From: CAYZMH01 sp964479445
Lineage (GTDB): Bacteria; Bacteroidota; Bacteroidia; Bacteroidales; GCA-2748055
Assembly (NCBI GenBank): GCA_964479445.1
Contig: CAYZMH010000010.1
Location: forward strand, 1-44,917
Direction: 5' to 3'
DNA length: 44,917 bases
Positions 33,791-42,600 of the stretch are shown piece after piece (positions within the stretch are counted from its first letter, which is position 1; every line of letters begins with the position of its first letter). A program made the position numbers and the translations under genes. The notes beneath the pieces were generated by a model. It had not been told where the DNA came from. It saw only the letters and a program-made list of their open reading frames with translations, and did no database searches.

Positions 33791-35391
33791 ACCGGCAAAA
33801 CATCCATAAGACCCTCTACTTTGTCCTGCTGCTGCTCCTGGCAGCCAGCCTGCCGCTCTCTATTTATACCACCTCGCTGGTACAGATCCTGCTGCTGATC
33901 AACTGGATGGCGGAAGGGAACTTCAGGGAGAAGTGGGAGCGGATCCGCTCCGAAAAAGCGCTCTGGGTGTTCGCCCTCTTCTACGGGGTCCACCTGGCGG
34001 GGATGATCTGGTCGACGGATTGGGTGTACGGACTCAAAGATTTGAAGATCAAACTGTCGATTTTCGTGCTGCCGGTGATCATCGTCTCTTCAGGCATCCC
34101 CGCCCGCACCCGGCTGCGCTATATTCTGCTGGTCTTTATCGGGGCCAATATCATCGCTTCGCTGGCCAGCGTTATGGCCCTGCTGAACTGGCTGCCGGTG
34201 GAGATCGATGATTTCCGGGATGCTTCGCTCTTTATTTCCCACATCCGGTTCTCCCTGATGATCGTGATGGCCATCGCTTTTGCAGCCTACCTGCTGGTGG
34301 CACACCGCCATATCAATTCCGGGGCGGTCACAGGGCTGCTCATAGCGGCCCTGGCATGGCTTCCTGTTTTCCTGATCATCCTTCGATCGCTCTCGGGGAT
34401 CATTATCCTGCTGGTCCTTACGGTGGTCATTGCCTTTGTGCTGGTGCGAAAAATGAAGGCACCGGTGATCCGCTTGTCGCTTACCCTGCTCATCCTGCTG
34501 ATCCCCGTGGGAACCCTGCTATACCTGGGATATGCGGTGAACAGGTTCTATTCTGTCGAAGAGATCAGCCGGGAAGAGATCGACCGGGAAACCACCGAAG
34601 GCAATCCCTACCTGAATATTCCCCACCGCAAAGAGATCGAAAACGGGAACTATGTCTGGCTGCATATCTCGCGCAAAGAGTTGAAAAGGGAGTGGAACCG
34701 GCGAAGCGACATTCCCTGGGACGGACAAACCGAGGAAGGAACCGGGATCCAGATGACCCTGATCCGCTACCTCACTTCAAAGGGGCTCCGCAAGGATGCG
34801 CAGGGGATGGGGCAGCTCGACAGCACGGATATCCGGGCGATCGAAGAGGGCATCGCCAACCACCTCTACCGCGAAAAATTTAAGCTCTATCCGCGGATCT
34901 ATGAGCTGATCTGGGAGATTGACCGCTTCCGGCTGGGGTACAGTCCGAATGAAAAATCGATGGTCCAGCGCCTCTTCTACCTGAGGGCGGGATGGACCAT
35001 CGCACGGGAAAATCCCTGGAAAGGGGTGGGAACCGGTGACGTGGGACAGGCCTTTGCCAGCTATTACGAGAACAATGACTCCCCGCTGAAACCCAGCCGC
35101 CGCCGCCGGGCACACAACCAGTACCTCACCCTCATGCTCACTTTCGGGGTCTTCGGGGCGGTGATCTGTATCGCTTCCCTGGTGACGCCCATCTCCATGA
35201 AAAACCGGGGCTCCTCCTTCATGGTCCTGGTGCTGATCCTCACCATGGCCCTCTCCATGCTTAACGAGGACACCCTGGAAACCACGGCGGGGGCCGTGCC
35301 TTTCGCATTTTTCTATGCTTTGTTTATCTTTGGGCCGGATTGGCCGTGGCGGAGACTGAATGAAGACCGGGAGGAGGGCGTGAAGACATGA
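33787..35391 (+). CDS. O-antigen ligase / polymerase-like membrane protein
   Basis: About 534 residues. Start placed at the TTG at 33787, whose last bases overlap the stop of the preceding gene (TTGA arrangement); a longer in-frame ATG at 33718 would lie deep inside that gene. About ten to twelve membrane helices with a large periplasmic loop (about residues 250-415) between them. The Wzy_C/WaaL pattern shows in GMIWSTDWVYGLKDLKIKLS and in GVGTGDVGQAFASYYENND followed by RAHNQYLTLMLTFGVFG, with the conserved RxHNxYL. Such proteins join O-antigen or other undecaprenyl-linked glycans to an acceptor on the periplasmic side. Ligase and polymerase cannot be told apart here. Confidence 0.82.
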   Translation: MNRQNIHKTLYFVLLLLLAASLPLSIYTTSLVQILLLINWMAEGNFREKWERIRSEKALWVFALFYGVHLAGMIWSTDWVYGLKDLKIKLSIFVLPVIIVSSGIPARTRLRYILLVFIGANIIASLASVMALLNWLPVEIDDFRDASLFISHIRFSLMIVMAIAFAAYLLVAHRHINSGAVTGLLIAALAWLPVFLIILRSLSGIIILLVLTVVIAFVLVRKMKAPVIRLSLTLLILLIPVGTLLYLGYAVNRFYSVEEISREEIDRETTEGNPYLNIPHRKEIENGNYVWLHISRKELKREWNRRSDIPWDGQTEEGTGIQMTLIRYLTSKGLRKDAQGMGQLDSTDIRAIEEGIANHLYREKFKLYPRIYELIWEIDRFRLGYSPNEKSMVQRLFYLRAGWTIARENPWKGVGTGDVGQAFASYYENNDSPLKPSRRRRAHNQYLTLMLTFGVFGAVICIASLVTPISMKNRGSSFMVLVLILTMALSMLNEDTLETTAGAVPFAFFYALFIFGPDWPWRRLNEDREEGVKT

Positions 35392-35401
35392 TTCCGGGAT
35401 C

Positions 35402-35473
35402 ATTCTTCCCGGCCGGCAGCAGAGAAAATACAACAAAGAGCAATGAAAAGCATGAGCCCGGGAAAGAATTTTT
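35402..35473 (+). repeat. Long-loop inverted repeat after the ligase gene
   Basis: ATTCTTCCCGG (35402-35412) pairs with CCGGGAAAGAAT (35458-35469) with one bulged base, across a 45-base loop, and a T5 run follows. It could be a weak terminator between the ligase and deaminase genes. The loop is long, so confidence is low. Otherwise this 127-base intergenic stretch shows nothing. Confidence 0.3.
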
Positions 35474-35518
35474 CCGGCGGGCAGACCAGGGCTCAGGCAG
35501 ACTTAAAAGAAGAAATCC

Positions 35519-36001
35519 ATGACACGATACGGGAAACCGGATGAAAAGTTTATGCGTCGTACGCTGGAGATGGCGCGCGAGAATATCGATGCCGGGGGCG
35601 GACCTTTTGCCGCCCTGCTGGTAAAGGACGGGGAGGTCATTGCCGGGGCCGGGAACCGGGTTACCAGCATGCACGATCCAACGGCCCACGCCGAAATACT
35701 GGTTATCAGGGAGGCTGCACAGAAGCTGGAAACCCACGACCTCTCGGGCTGTGAGCTCTATGCCTCCTGCGAACCCTGTCCCATGTGCCTGGGCGCGATC
35801 TACTGGGCCCATGTGTCAGCAGTGTACTTTGGGGCAGGGCGCACCGATGCCGAAAAGGCGGGCTTCGATGATCACATGATCTACCGCGAACTGAACAAAG
35901 AGCCGCAACAACGGTCGGTCCCCATGAAGCAGCTTCCCTCGGATGAAGCCCGGGAAGTGTTCACCAAATGGGTTCGTACACCCGGAAAAGAGCCCTATTG
36001 A
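35519..36001 (+). CDS. Nucleoside / guanine deaminase family protein
   Basis: 160 residues, zinc-dependent cytidine-deaminase fold. Zinc and catalytic residues are in PTAHAEILVIREA (His and Glu) and CEPCPMCLGAIYWA (two Cys). Residues GGGPFAALLVKDG and the C-terminal FDDHMIYRELNKEP resemble GuaD-type guanine deaminases, where the C-terminal tail covers the active site, more than TadA. It would convert guanine to xanthine and ammonia. TadA cannot be excluded fully, but a tRNA-binding basic face is not evident. The next gene begins 2 bases after its stop. Confidence 0.82.
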   Translation: MTRYGKPDEKFMRRTLEMARENIDAGGGPFAALLVKDGEVIAGAGNRVTSMHDPTAHAEILVIREAAQKLETHDLSGCELYASCEPCPMCLGAIYWAHVSAVYFGAGRTDAEKAGFDDHMIYRELNKEPQQRSVPMKQLPSDEAREVFTKWVRTPGKEPY

Positions 36002-36003
36002 AT

Positions 36004-36534
36004 ATGGAGAACCGGATCCCGCTCTCGTTCTATACCCGTGATGCCCTGGAGGTGGCTCCCGACCTGCTGGGAAAAACCCTGTGCCGGCGAACCGGTGAGG
36101 GAACGGTGCAACGCTACACCATTTCCGAGACCGAAGCTTACTGCGGCGAGGAGGACAGGGCCTGCCACGCCAGCCGGGGGATGACCCCGAGAACGTCGGT
36201 GATGTATGAAAAAGGCGGGATGCTCTATATGTACCTGATCTATGGGATGTACTGGATGATGAACATCGTTACCGCGCAGGCTGGTCATCCCCAGGCAGTG
36301 CTGGTGCGCGGACTCAAAGAGGTGAACGGACCCGGCCGTTTGACGCGTGCCCTCCGGCTTGAGCGGAGCTTTAACCGGGAATCGCTTATTGACTCCCCCC
36401 GGATCTGGCTCGAAGAGAACCGGGCACCGGTGCGATTTACCACCCATCCGCGCATCGGGATCGATTATGCCGGGGAGTACTGGCGCGATGTGGAATGGCG
36501 TTTCGTCTTACACGAGAATTCCCTATCTTCGTAG
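36004..36534 (+). CDS. DNA-3-methyladenine (alkylpurine) glycosylase, AAG/MPG family
   Basis: 176 residues from the ATG at 36004 (MENRIPLSFYTRD), 2 bases after the deaminase stop; the in-frame ATG at 35968 would overlap that gene. The AAG fold shows in LGKTLCRR, SETEAYCGEEDRACHASRG with the catalytic Glu, TPRTSVMYEKGGMLYMYLIY, GMYWMMNIVT and QAVLVRGLKEVNGPGRL. The enzyme flips out alkylated or deaminated purines (3-methyladenine, hypoxanthine) and cuts the glycosidic bond in base excision repair. Pairing with a guanine deaminase and purD puts three purine-related genes together. Confidence 0.92.
   Translation: MENRIPLSFYTRDALEVAPDLLGKTLCRRTGEGTVQRYTISETEAYCGEEDRACHASRGMTPRTSVMYEKGGMLYMYLIYGMYWMMNIVTAQAGHPQAVLVRGLKEVNGPGRLTRALRLERSFNRESLIDSPRIWLEENRAPVRFTTHPRIGIDYAGEYWRDVEWRFVLHENSLSS
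36501..36531 (+). promoter_or_regulatory. Putative internal promoter for purD
   Basis: TTTC, a 19-base spacer, then TATCTTCG at 36524-36531, all within the last codons of the glycosylase gene. The transcript would start about 15 bases before the purD ATG. The -33 part is imperfect. Confidence 0.4.
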
Positions 36535-36552
36535 AGACAAAATTTGAACATC

Positions 36553-37821
36553 ATGAATGCATTGATCCTCGGTTCGGGCGGCCGTGAACATGCCCTGGCC
36601 TGGAAGCTCTCCCGCAGTAAAAAACTGGATACCCTGTTCATCGCACCCGGTAACGCGGGAACCGCATCGGTCGGGGTGAACCTGGATGTGAAAGCGGATG
36701 ATTTTGAGAGCGTGAAAAAGGTGGTGCTCCAGGAGAATGTGAAGCTGGTGGTGGTCGGACCCGAGGCGCCGCTGGTGGCAGGGATCAGTGATTTTTTCCG
36801 GGACGATCCCGAACTGAAGGAGGTCGCCGTGATCGGTCCGTCCCGCGCCGGCGCCCAACTGGAGGGCAGCAAGGATTTTGCCAAGATGTTCATGCGGAAA
36901 TATAACATCCCCACTGCCCGGTTCCGCACCTTCATCGATTACTCCCTTATGGAAGGACAACAGTTCCTGGAGGAGCTCAGACCGCCTTATGTGTTGAAGG
37001 CAGACGGACTCGCGGGAGGTAAGGGGGTGCTCATCATGCATGACCTGGAAGAGGCAAAAAAGGAGCTGGAGAATATGCTGCACGGGAAATTCGGACAGGC
37101 TTCCCAAAAGGTGGTGATCGAGGAGTTTCTTGACGGAATCGAGATGTCGGTCTTTGTGCTCACCGATGGCGAAAACTACGTGATGCTCCCCGGGGCAAAG
37201 GATTATAAACGCATCGGGGAAGGAGATACCGGACTCAATACCGGGGGCATGGGAGCCATTTCACCGGTTCCCTTTGCAGGCGATGATTTTATGAAGAAGG
37301 TGGAAGACCGTGTCGTCAGGCCTACCATCAGGGGGTTGAAGAGTGAACGGATCCCTTATACAGGGTTTGTCTTTTTCGGACTCATGAACGTGGAGGACGA
37401 TCCCTACGTGGTGGAGTACAATGTGCGCATGGGAGATCCCGAGGCGGAAGTGGTGCTGCCCCGGATCCAAAACGACCTGCTCGGGTTGCTGGAGGCTGCC
37501 GGGAAGAGACGCCTCGGAGAACAGGAGGTGGAACTGGATCCCGATACCGTTGCAACGGTGATGCTCGCATCGGGCGGGTATCCCGGAAAGTACGAGAAAG
37601 GGAAGGAGATAACCGGATTGGAGAAGGTGAGCGACAGCATGCTGTTTCATGCCGGGACCAAGTTCGAGGGCGAACGGATCGTAACCAACGGGGGTCGCGT
37701 GATCGCGGTGAGTTCATATGGAACCACCATGAAGGAAGCGTTGAAGCGCTCTTACGAAAGCGCAGAAAAAATAACCTTTGATGGAAAATACTTTCGTCGC
37801 GATATCGGGTTTGACCTCTAG
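36553..37821 (+). CDS. purD: Phosphoribosylamine-glycine ligase
   Basis: 422 residues. ATP-grasp enzyme joining phosphoribosylamine and glycine, second step of de novo purine synthesis. The ATG at 36553 (MNALILGSGGREHALAWKL) is chosen over a TTG three codons upstream because the family begins so. Marks: the GSGGREHA loop, VVGPEAPLVAGI, PYVLKADGLAGGKGVLI, the ATP-grasp EEFLDGIEMSVFVLTDG, KDYKRIGEGDTGLNTGGMGA and EYNVRMGDPEAEVVLPRI. The C-terminal AIRS-like domain with VMLASGGYPG completes it. No other pur genes are in the window. Confidence 0.97.
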   Translation: MNALILGSGGREHALAWKLSRSKKLDTLFIAPGNAGTASVGVNLDVKADDFESVKKVVLQENVKLVVVGPEAPLVAGISDFFRDDPELKEVAVIGPSRAGAQLEGSKDFAKMFMRKYNIPTARFRTFIDYSLMEGQQFLEELRPPYVLKADGLAGGKGVLIMHDLEEAKKELENMLHGKFGQASQKVVIEEFLDGIEMSVFVLTDGENYVMLPGAKDYKRIGEGDTGLNTGGMGAISPVPFAGDDFMKKVEDRVVRPTIRGLKSERIPYTGFVFFGLMNVEDDPYVVEYNVRMGDPEAEVVLPRIQNDLLGLLEAAGKRRLGEQEVELDPDTVATVMLASGGYPGKYEKGKEITGLEKVSDSMLFHAGTKFEGERIVTNGGRVIAVSSYGTTMKEALKRSYESAEKITFDGKYFRRDIGFDL

Positions 37822-37830
37822 CAAGACGAT

Positions 37831-38808
37831 ATGATACTACTCAGGGTACTGAAAAACAACCGGGCCGGTGGGATTCTTTTCATCGGCTTTTTAATGGTTC
37901 TGCTGTGGATCAATGTGTTCCTGGATCCCCCCGAACCGAGGTCATGGACTGCCATGCCGCTGTACGAGGCGATATTCGGATCCCTGGAAGAGCATCCGCT
38001 TGCCTCCGCCGTCACAGCGTTTGTGTTCTACCTGCTGCTCTCCGTTCTCCTGGTGCGGCTCAATGCCCGCTATTTTTTGATACGGGACCGCTCCTATATG
38101 CCGGCTGCCATGTTCCTGCTAATTGCCGGGGCGATACCCGAACTGCAACAGATCAACCCGTTGCTGGTGGGAAGCCTCTTTTTCCTGGTCACCATCAACA
38201 TCCTGTTTGATTCACAGGATGACCGTCCCGATTCCTACCGCATCTTCAACGCGGCCCTGGTGCTGGGGGCCGGGAGCCTCTTTTATGCCCCGCTGGTATG
38301 GTTCATTCCTCTTTTGTGGATGACGATCATGATCATCCGCCCCATCCGCTGGCGGGAATGGCTCTACCCGCTGGTGGCGTTCGGACTCGTCGGGTTGTTT
38401 ATCTTTACCTGGCACTGGGTGTTCCGCGACGATCCCCATGCCCTGGGCAGGCTGCTGCGGGAAAACCTGGCCATCCGGGGCAGCCTCGACCGGTCACATC
38501 CCGAATGGGCCTTCTTTTTCGGCTTCCTCCTCTTCCTGATTTTCCGGGCAAGCATCTATATCCTGAGAAGATACCAGGTGCGGAAGATCTATATCCGCAA
38601 ACTCTACCAGGTCTTCTTCTTTATGTTTCTCTTCAGCCTGCTGTTCTACTTTTTTGTTGCCCGGTTCCGGATCGAGGTGACTTACTTTTTTGCTATCCCG
38701 GTTTCTTACCTGCTATCCAATTATTTTCATCAGCGAAAGAACCACTGGACCCACGAAGTGCTGCTATGGATCTGGGTCGGATTCGTGGCCTACCTGCACC
38801 TGGCCTGA
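37831..38808 (+). CDS. DUF6427-like polytopic membrane protein
   Basis: 325 residues with about eight to nine membrane helices. The N-terminus MILLRVLKNNRAGGILFIGF, the EELQ-like segment IPELQQINPLLVGSLFFLV and PLVWFIPLLWMTIMIIRPIR match a Bacteroidota membrane family (DUF6427) without known function. The C-terminal YFFAIPVSYLLSNYFHQRKN is typical. It starts 9 bases after the purD stop, which suggests co-transcription, though this linkage need not mean a shared function. Confidence 0.8.
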   Translation: MILLRVLKNNRAGGILFIGFLMVLLWINVFLDPPEPRSWTAMPLYEAIFGSLEEHPLASAVTAFVFYLLLSVLLVRLNARYFLIRDRSYMPAAMFLLIAGAIPELQQINPLLVGSLFFLVTINILFDSQDDRPDSYRIFNAALVLGAGSLFYAPLVWFIPLLWMTIMIIRPIRWREWLYPLVAFGLVGLFIFTWHWVFRDDPHALGRLLRENLAIRGSLDRSHPEWAFFFGFLLFLIFRASIYILRRYQVRKIYIRKLYQVFFFMFLFSLLFYFFVARFRIEVTYFFAIPVSYLLSNYFHQRKNHWTHEVLLWIWVGFVAYLHLA

Positions 38809-38899
38809 GAGGCTCCCTATCTTTTGAAAAAATGATTCCGGTTTCAATGGGCGAAGAAACAGGTCAGCGGGCTTGCCAACACCCCGTGGAATGAACCGG

Positions 38900-38999
38900 N
38901 NNNNNNNNNNNNNNNNNNNNNNNNNNNNNNNNNNNNNNNNNNNNNNNNNNNNNNNNNNNNNNNNNNNNNNNNNNNNNNNNNNNNNNNNNNNNNNNNNNN
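38900..38999. other. Assembly gap (100 N)
   Basis: Exactly 100 undetermined bases, a common placeholder length. The 18 bases before the gap (38882-38899) are identical to the 18 after it (39000-39017). The stretch 38809-38899 holds no recognised gene; a 20-codon open frame from 38832 is probably chance. Confidence 0.95.
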
Positions 39000-39018
39000 C
39001 CCCGTGGAATGAACCGGT

Positions 39019-39630
39019 TCAGGGGATGGCTTTCATATGGTACCCCTGCTCATTAAGGAAATCAAGCACCCTGGGGAGTGCATAGTACAGGTTTTTGCGG
39101 GCTTTGTCTGAATCGTGGAATACGATGATGGAGCCGGGCTTCGTGTGGTGGGTCACGTTCTTTACCACCCGGTCGCCATGGAGTTTCCGGTTATAGTCGA
39201 TGCTCAGCACATCCCACATGATGATCCGGTATTTCTGCCGCACCGCCCGCACCTGGGCCGGGAGGATCCGTCCGTAGGGCGGACGGAAAAGACGGGAGTC
39301 GATAAGACCCCTGGCCAGCTCCACGTCATCCATGTAGCGCTGGGGGGAGGCTCTGAATCCCTTCATATGGCTGTAGGTGTGGTTTCCCGTGGCATGGCCC
39401 TGTTCCAGGATATCCCGGTAGAGGTTCGGATGGGCATCCACGTTGCGGCCCAGGCAGAAAAAGGTGGCCTTTGCACCGTGCTTTTCCAGGCGGTCGAGGA
39501 CCCAGGGGGTGACGTTGGGGGTCGGACCGTCATCGAAGGTGAGGTAAACGGTATGATCGCTGTCCGGGAAATTCCAGGTCATACGATTTAACGCCCGGGT
39601 GAGCAACGAAGGGGGCCTGACTATGAGCAT
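39019..39630 (-). CDS. Polysaccharide deacetylase (NodB domain) protein
   Basis: 203 residues, one NodB domain with little extra. Metal and catalytic motifs are TFDDGPTPN (motif 1 Asp pair), HTYSHMKG (motif 2, two His), RPPYGR (motif 3), MWDVLSIDYN (motif 4) and IIVFHDSD (motif 5). It removes acetyl groups from N-acetylated sugars such as peptidoglycan or an exopolysaccharide. No classical signal peptide is visible, unusual for an envelope-acting enzyme; some Bacteroidota members also lack one. It lies 9 bases downstream of the DUF2723 gene and is probably co-transcribed with it. Confidence 0.9.
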   Translation of the reverse strand: MLIVRPPSLLTRALNRMTWNFPDSDHTVYLTFDDGPTPNVTPWVLDRLEKHGAKATFFCLGRNVDAHPNLYRDILEQGHATGNHTYSHMKGFRASPQRYMDDVELARGLIDSRLFRPPYGRILPAQVRAVRQKYRIIMWDVLSIDYNRKLHGDRVVKNVTHHTKPGSIIVFHDSDKARKNLYYALPRVLDFLNEQGYHMKAIP

Positions 39631-39639
39631 ATCATACTA

Positions 39640-42600
39640 TTAACGGAATGTTTGCTCGTATTCTTGTATGTAGGTTTGTACTTTTTGCTCCAACCGGCGG
39701 GAAGTTTCGGTTTCACCGTACCCCATGCAGACCTGGCTCATGGTGCTCAGGTCGCGGACCGACTGCAGGTAGTCGTTGTCGAGTTTGAGGTAGCCCGGAC
39801 TCTGCTCACGGATCAGGCTCCGGAAGTAATTCAGTTCCTGCTCGTTGATGCGTTCCAGTTTGGTCACCAGCTCCAGGGCTTTTTCGGTGGCCCCGGCGGC
39901 AAAGTAGCTCTGGATAAGCGGTACCACTGAAAAGTTGAGGGAAACCCGTTCGTGGGGCATATGCTCCATGCAGTGATCCAGTACCTCCACGGCACGTTCC
40001 TCATCACCCTCTTCGGCCAGGGCACGCCCCAGGATGGCAAAGGAGTAGCGGTACTTGATGGTCATGCGCCGGTTGTTTTCATTCAGGTAGACATCCGGAT
40101 TATCAATGCCGCCCCATTGGAACTCTTCCATGAGCATCTGGTACATCCTGTCGGTGTCGACCACACCCATATACGAGGTGTTGGGAGCTTTGATGGGTGC
40201 GATCCGGTAGGACAGTCCCTCCTGGATAAAGGTGTTCTCCAGTCCGAGGAAATTATCGGGTGTAACCGTGTTGGAGAAGTAAACGGGCCGTTCCCAGTTG
40301 TTGTGAGCCAGCAGGTCGAGCTGGGTGAGGCTGTTCTTGTAGATCACCTCTTCGGACAGCTGGAACCGTACCTCGTCTGCGCGGTATTGTTGCAACGATT
40401 CGGGGACAATCTGTTCATCCACGATGGTGCTGTCTGATGGGATGATAAACTTGCGTGCCGGGATAAAATATTGTCCGTCCCTGAACCGCGGGTCCTCGCT
40501 GGCAAAAAAATCCATGGCGGATTCCAGGGGGACGTAATCGGCGTCGATGGTCCTGACCAGCTTTTCCATGTCGCCGATCAGGGCGTTGATCCCGTCGCGG
40601 TCGATGTTGATCCGTTCGGCGATCTCCTGGTTTCCGAAGGTGTTCAGGTAGGAGAAGAGCCGCATGGGATCCATCGACTCCTCCAGTGCGGTGAACGCAT
40701 TGTAATCGTTCGGGAACCTGGAAGGCAGGCTGGATTGGTCCACCAGGGTTTTGGCTTCTTCGTAAAGCCGGGTAACCTCGTCGCGGTATTTTTCGATATT
40801 CTGCTCGTATTTCTGCCTGATCAGTGCACCGGCAGTCTCCACCAGGTAGGCAAAGTCGCGTGTTCCCTGCACGTTTTGTTCCCGGGTGAGGCTCAGCGGG
40901 AGGGGATCCGATTCGTAATATTTGTGGTTCATCTGCTCGATGTACCAGTCGGCGGTGAGGTAACTCAGGTTCACCACCCTTACGTCGGTACGGAAGTCCT
41001 CCACCTCCTGGATGTACCAGAGCGGGAAGGTGTCGTTATCCCCGTTGGTAAAGATAATGGCGTTATCATCCAGGGAGCCCAGGTAGTTCATCGCCAGGGT
41101 TTTCGCGGTGTACCGGTCTGACCGGTCGTGGTCGTCCCAGTTCTCGCTGGCCATGAGGACCGGCACCAGCAGGAGGGTGATCACCGTGACCCCGACGGGC
41201 ACGGCCACCGATTTCACCTTTTTCCGGATGGCCTCGATCAGGCCTGTCACCCCGAGTCCGATCCAGATGGCAAAGGCATAGAACGATCCGGCGAACGCAT
41301 AATCCCGTTCACGGGGCTGCAGCGGGTACTGGTTCAGGTAGACCACGATGGCAATGCCGGTGAGCACGAAGAGCAGGGTGACGATCCACGCATCTTTCCA
41401 GTGCTTTCGGAAGTGGAAGATCAACCCGACCAGTCCGAGTATAAGCGGCAGGAAGTAATATTTGTTGTGTGCTTCGTTGTTTTTGATAAAGTCGGGCAGG
41501 TTCTCCTGGGTTCCGAGCCGGGCCTCGTCCAGGAATTTGATGCCGCTGATCCAGTTCCCCTTGGTGGGTTCACCGTGTCCCTGCAGGTCGTTTTGCCGGC
41601 CGGCAAAGTTCCACATGAAGTAGCGGAAATACATGTGTCCGAGCTGGTAGCGGACGAAGAACCGCATGTTTTGTCCGAATGTCGGCGGCGCCTTGGGGTT
41701 GTTCCGGTCGTACTGCACCTGGCCCATGCGTCCGCGCACCGGGTTCCCCTGCTGGTCGGTACGCACGTTGTAGAGATCCGACTCGTTGAGGTTGGCCCAG
41801 TAGATGTATTCGCCGGCGTGTTTGCCCTGGGAGCTCCAGATACGGGGGAAGAACCCTTCGAATTCGGGATTGAAGGTGTACTGCCGGTCCTTGTTTACCT
41901 CGAAATACTCATCCTCCCCCATGTAGTAGGTTGTTTTTCCCTCTTCCACCGAGGTGGGTTTTGCGTTAAAGTAGGCGCCGTGCATAAGGGGCCGGTCGCC
42001 GTACTGTTCGCGGTTCAGGTAGCTCTTGAGGGTGAAGATCGTCTCGGGGTTGCTCTCGTCCAGCGGGGTGTTGGCGATCGAACGGATCATGATGATGCTG
42101 TAAGAGGAGTACCCGATGATGATCACGAAAAAGGAGACCAGGATGGTATTCCAGGTCACCTTCCTCTTCCGGTGGGTATAATAGATCCCGAAGATGGTGA
42201 GGGCAAAGAGCAGGACCATGAAGAAGACCACGCCGGAATAGAACGGCAGGCTGAATCCGTTGACGAACATCAGTTCAAACCGGGAGGCGAAGTAGGGGAT
42301 CAGGGGGATGATCACGTACATGATGGCGCCCAGGATAACGATGGAAGCCAGGATGGACAGCAGGAAGCCGTTCCGTGTATACGGAAATTTTTTAAAGTAG
42401 TATATGAACACCAGGGCGGGGATGGTGAGCAGGTTGAGTAGGTGCACCCCGATGGAGATGCCCATGAGGTAGGCGATAAGGATGATCCACCGGTTGGCGT
42501 GCGGTTCGTCGGCGATGTTCTCCCATTTGAGCATGGCCCAGAAGACGAATGCGGTGATGAGGGAGGAGGTGGCGTACACTTCGGCTTCGGTGGCGGAGAA

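Noticed and set aside
35519..36001. tadA (tRNA adenosine deaminase)
   Set aside because: The tail and the GGGPFAALLV context fit guanine/nucleoside deaminases better; TadA remains a lower-probability alternative.
38873..39085. Open frame running through the 100-N gap
   Set aside because: It exists only because N codons are read as open. Both flanks repeat the same 18 bases and no protein family is visible.
41128..42441. 437-codon open frame antisense to the DUF2723 gene
   Set aside because: Extremely rich in Val, Asp, His and Gly without domains; a reverse-strand shadow of GC-rich membrane-protein codons.
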